Shown here: in pieces, positions 5,617 through 5,945 of the stretch
How positions within the stretch are numbered: the stretch's first letter is position 1
Layout: every line of letters starts with the position of its first letter
From: Candidatus Bathyarchaeota archaeon
GTDB taxonomy: Archaea; Thermoproteota; Bathyarchaeia; Bathyarchaeales; Bathyarchaeaceae
Reading direction: 5' to 3'
Assembly: GCA_014859755.1 (NCBI GenBank)
Contig: JACUTO010000097.1
Coordinates: 1 to 5,945 of the forward strand
Length of the DNA stretch: 5,945 nucleotides
Made by a program: the position numbers and the translations under genes
Notes under the pieces: model-generated
What the model saw: only the letters and a program-made list of their open reading frames with translations
Told to the model about the DNA's origin: nothing
Database searches by the model: none

Positions 5617-5945
5617 TTATGCAATTAATGTTCCAACTTTTTCTCCCTTAACAGCAACCGAAACATTTTCAGGTTTAAACCCGTTAACAACAATAACTTT
5701 AACCCGTTCTTTTTTAAGAATCTTAACTGCTTCTGGGTCAAGAATCTGATGTATTCCAGCTTTATGTTTGTTTTCAGCGAACACTCGGGATAAATCCTCA
5801 AAACTTAGATGTTCAAGTTTAACTGCATCAGCATGCCTTCTAGGGTCCTTGTTGTATATGCCTTCTTGATCTGTGGCTTTGACGAACAAATCAGCATTCA
5901 CTTGTTCAACAATTAACGCCGCAACCGTGTCTGTGGTCATGCCCG
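5617..5945 (-). CDS. pyrH: UMP kinase (uridylate kinase), C-terminal half, cut by window edge
   Basis: The C-terminal part (about 109 codons) of an amino-acid-kinase-fold enzyme, best matched to archaeal UMP kinase. That enzyme phosphorylates UMP to UDP with ATP in pyrimidine nucleotide synthesis in the cytoplasm. Visible family landmarks, in order, are GMTTDTVAAL at the edge (compare PGHTTDAVAALLAE in archaeal PyrH), ADLFVKATDQEGIYNKDPR (the ATP-binding VDGVYxxDP region), a KAGIHQILDPEAVKIL helix, VKVIVVNGF and the terminal GEKVGTLIA. The usual family length is about 220-230 residues, so roughly half the gene lies beyond the window. The ATG at 5938-5940 is internal, not the start, since the frame continues as Gly before it. 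The stop at 5617-5619 is followed by a hairpin. I infer that this housekeeping gene is unrelated to the exporter genes. Another amino-acid-kinase member is possible but fits less well. Confidence 0.85.
   Translation of the reverse strand, partial: GMTTDTVAALIVEQVNADLFVKATDQEGIYNKDPRRHADAVKLEHLSFEDLSRVFAENKHKAGIHQILDPEAVKILKKERVKVIVVNGFKPENVSVAVKGEKVGTLIA

Noticed and set aside
1..5945. CRISPR arrays, tRNA or rRNA genes, insertion sequences and long repeats
   Set aside because: I looked on both strands and saw no regularly spaced repeats, no tRNA arm pattern, no transposase and no terminal inverted repeats.

Overview
The window reads as chromosomal DNA from an archaeon. A Thermoproteota or Bathyarchaeia-type lineage is my guess from protein style, not a proven assignment. 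The grounds are an archaeal-type UMP kinase tail, a DrrA-type ATPase with a VSEK Q-loop, a small C2H2 zinc-finger protein of archaeal type, an archaeal TATA-like box in front of the PadR gene, GGTGA/GAGG ribosome binding sites, and several non-ATG starts. All eight genes lie on the minus strand, so transcription runs from high to low coordinates. There is no gene-free stretch longer than about 120 bases.

In order of transcription: (1) the 3' half of a UMP kinase gene (pyrH), cut by the window edge, followed by a short T-rich hairpin. (2) A promoter region with a TATA box and a cluster of TATCA/TGATA inverted and direct repeats. (3) A three-gene drug-export type operon: a PadR-family repressor, an ABC ATPase of the DrrA/CcmA type that overlaps it by ATGA, and an ABC-2 permease 6 bases further on. 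(4) A small lysine/arginine-rich C2H2 zinc-finger protein of about 62-75 residues. (5) A second ABC export module: a LolD/MacB-type ATPase and a FtsX/MacB-type permease. (6) A Nudix hydrolase 28 bases behind the permease.

The likely logic is as follows. PadR senses a toxic or lipophilic ligand and controls its own operon through the repeat-rich promoter. The ATPase and ABC-2 permease would then form a homodimeric or tetrameric exporter in the cytoplasmic membrane. The second module is a mechanically different exporter, in which the FtsX-like permease has a large extracytoplasmic domain. It may be co-transcribed with the first or run from its own weak promoter. The zinc-finger protein sits exactly between the two modules and could be a nucleic-acid-binding regulator or an unrelated passenger. 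Most of the window is ordinary in family content. The points most worth a second look are an apparent ATA start codon for the FtsX-like permease, the PadR operator array, the zinc-finger protein, and the Gln-to-Glu change in the Q-loop of the DrrA-type ATPase.
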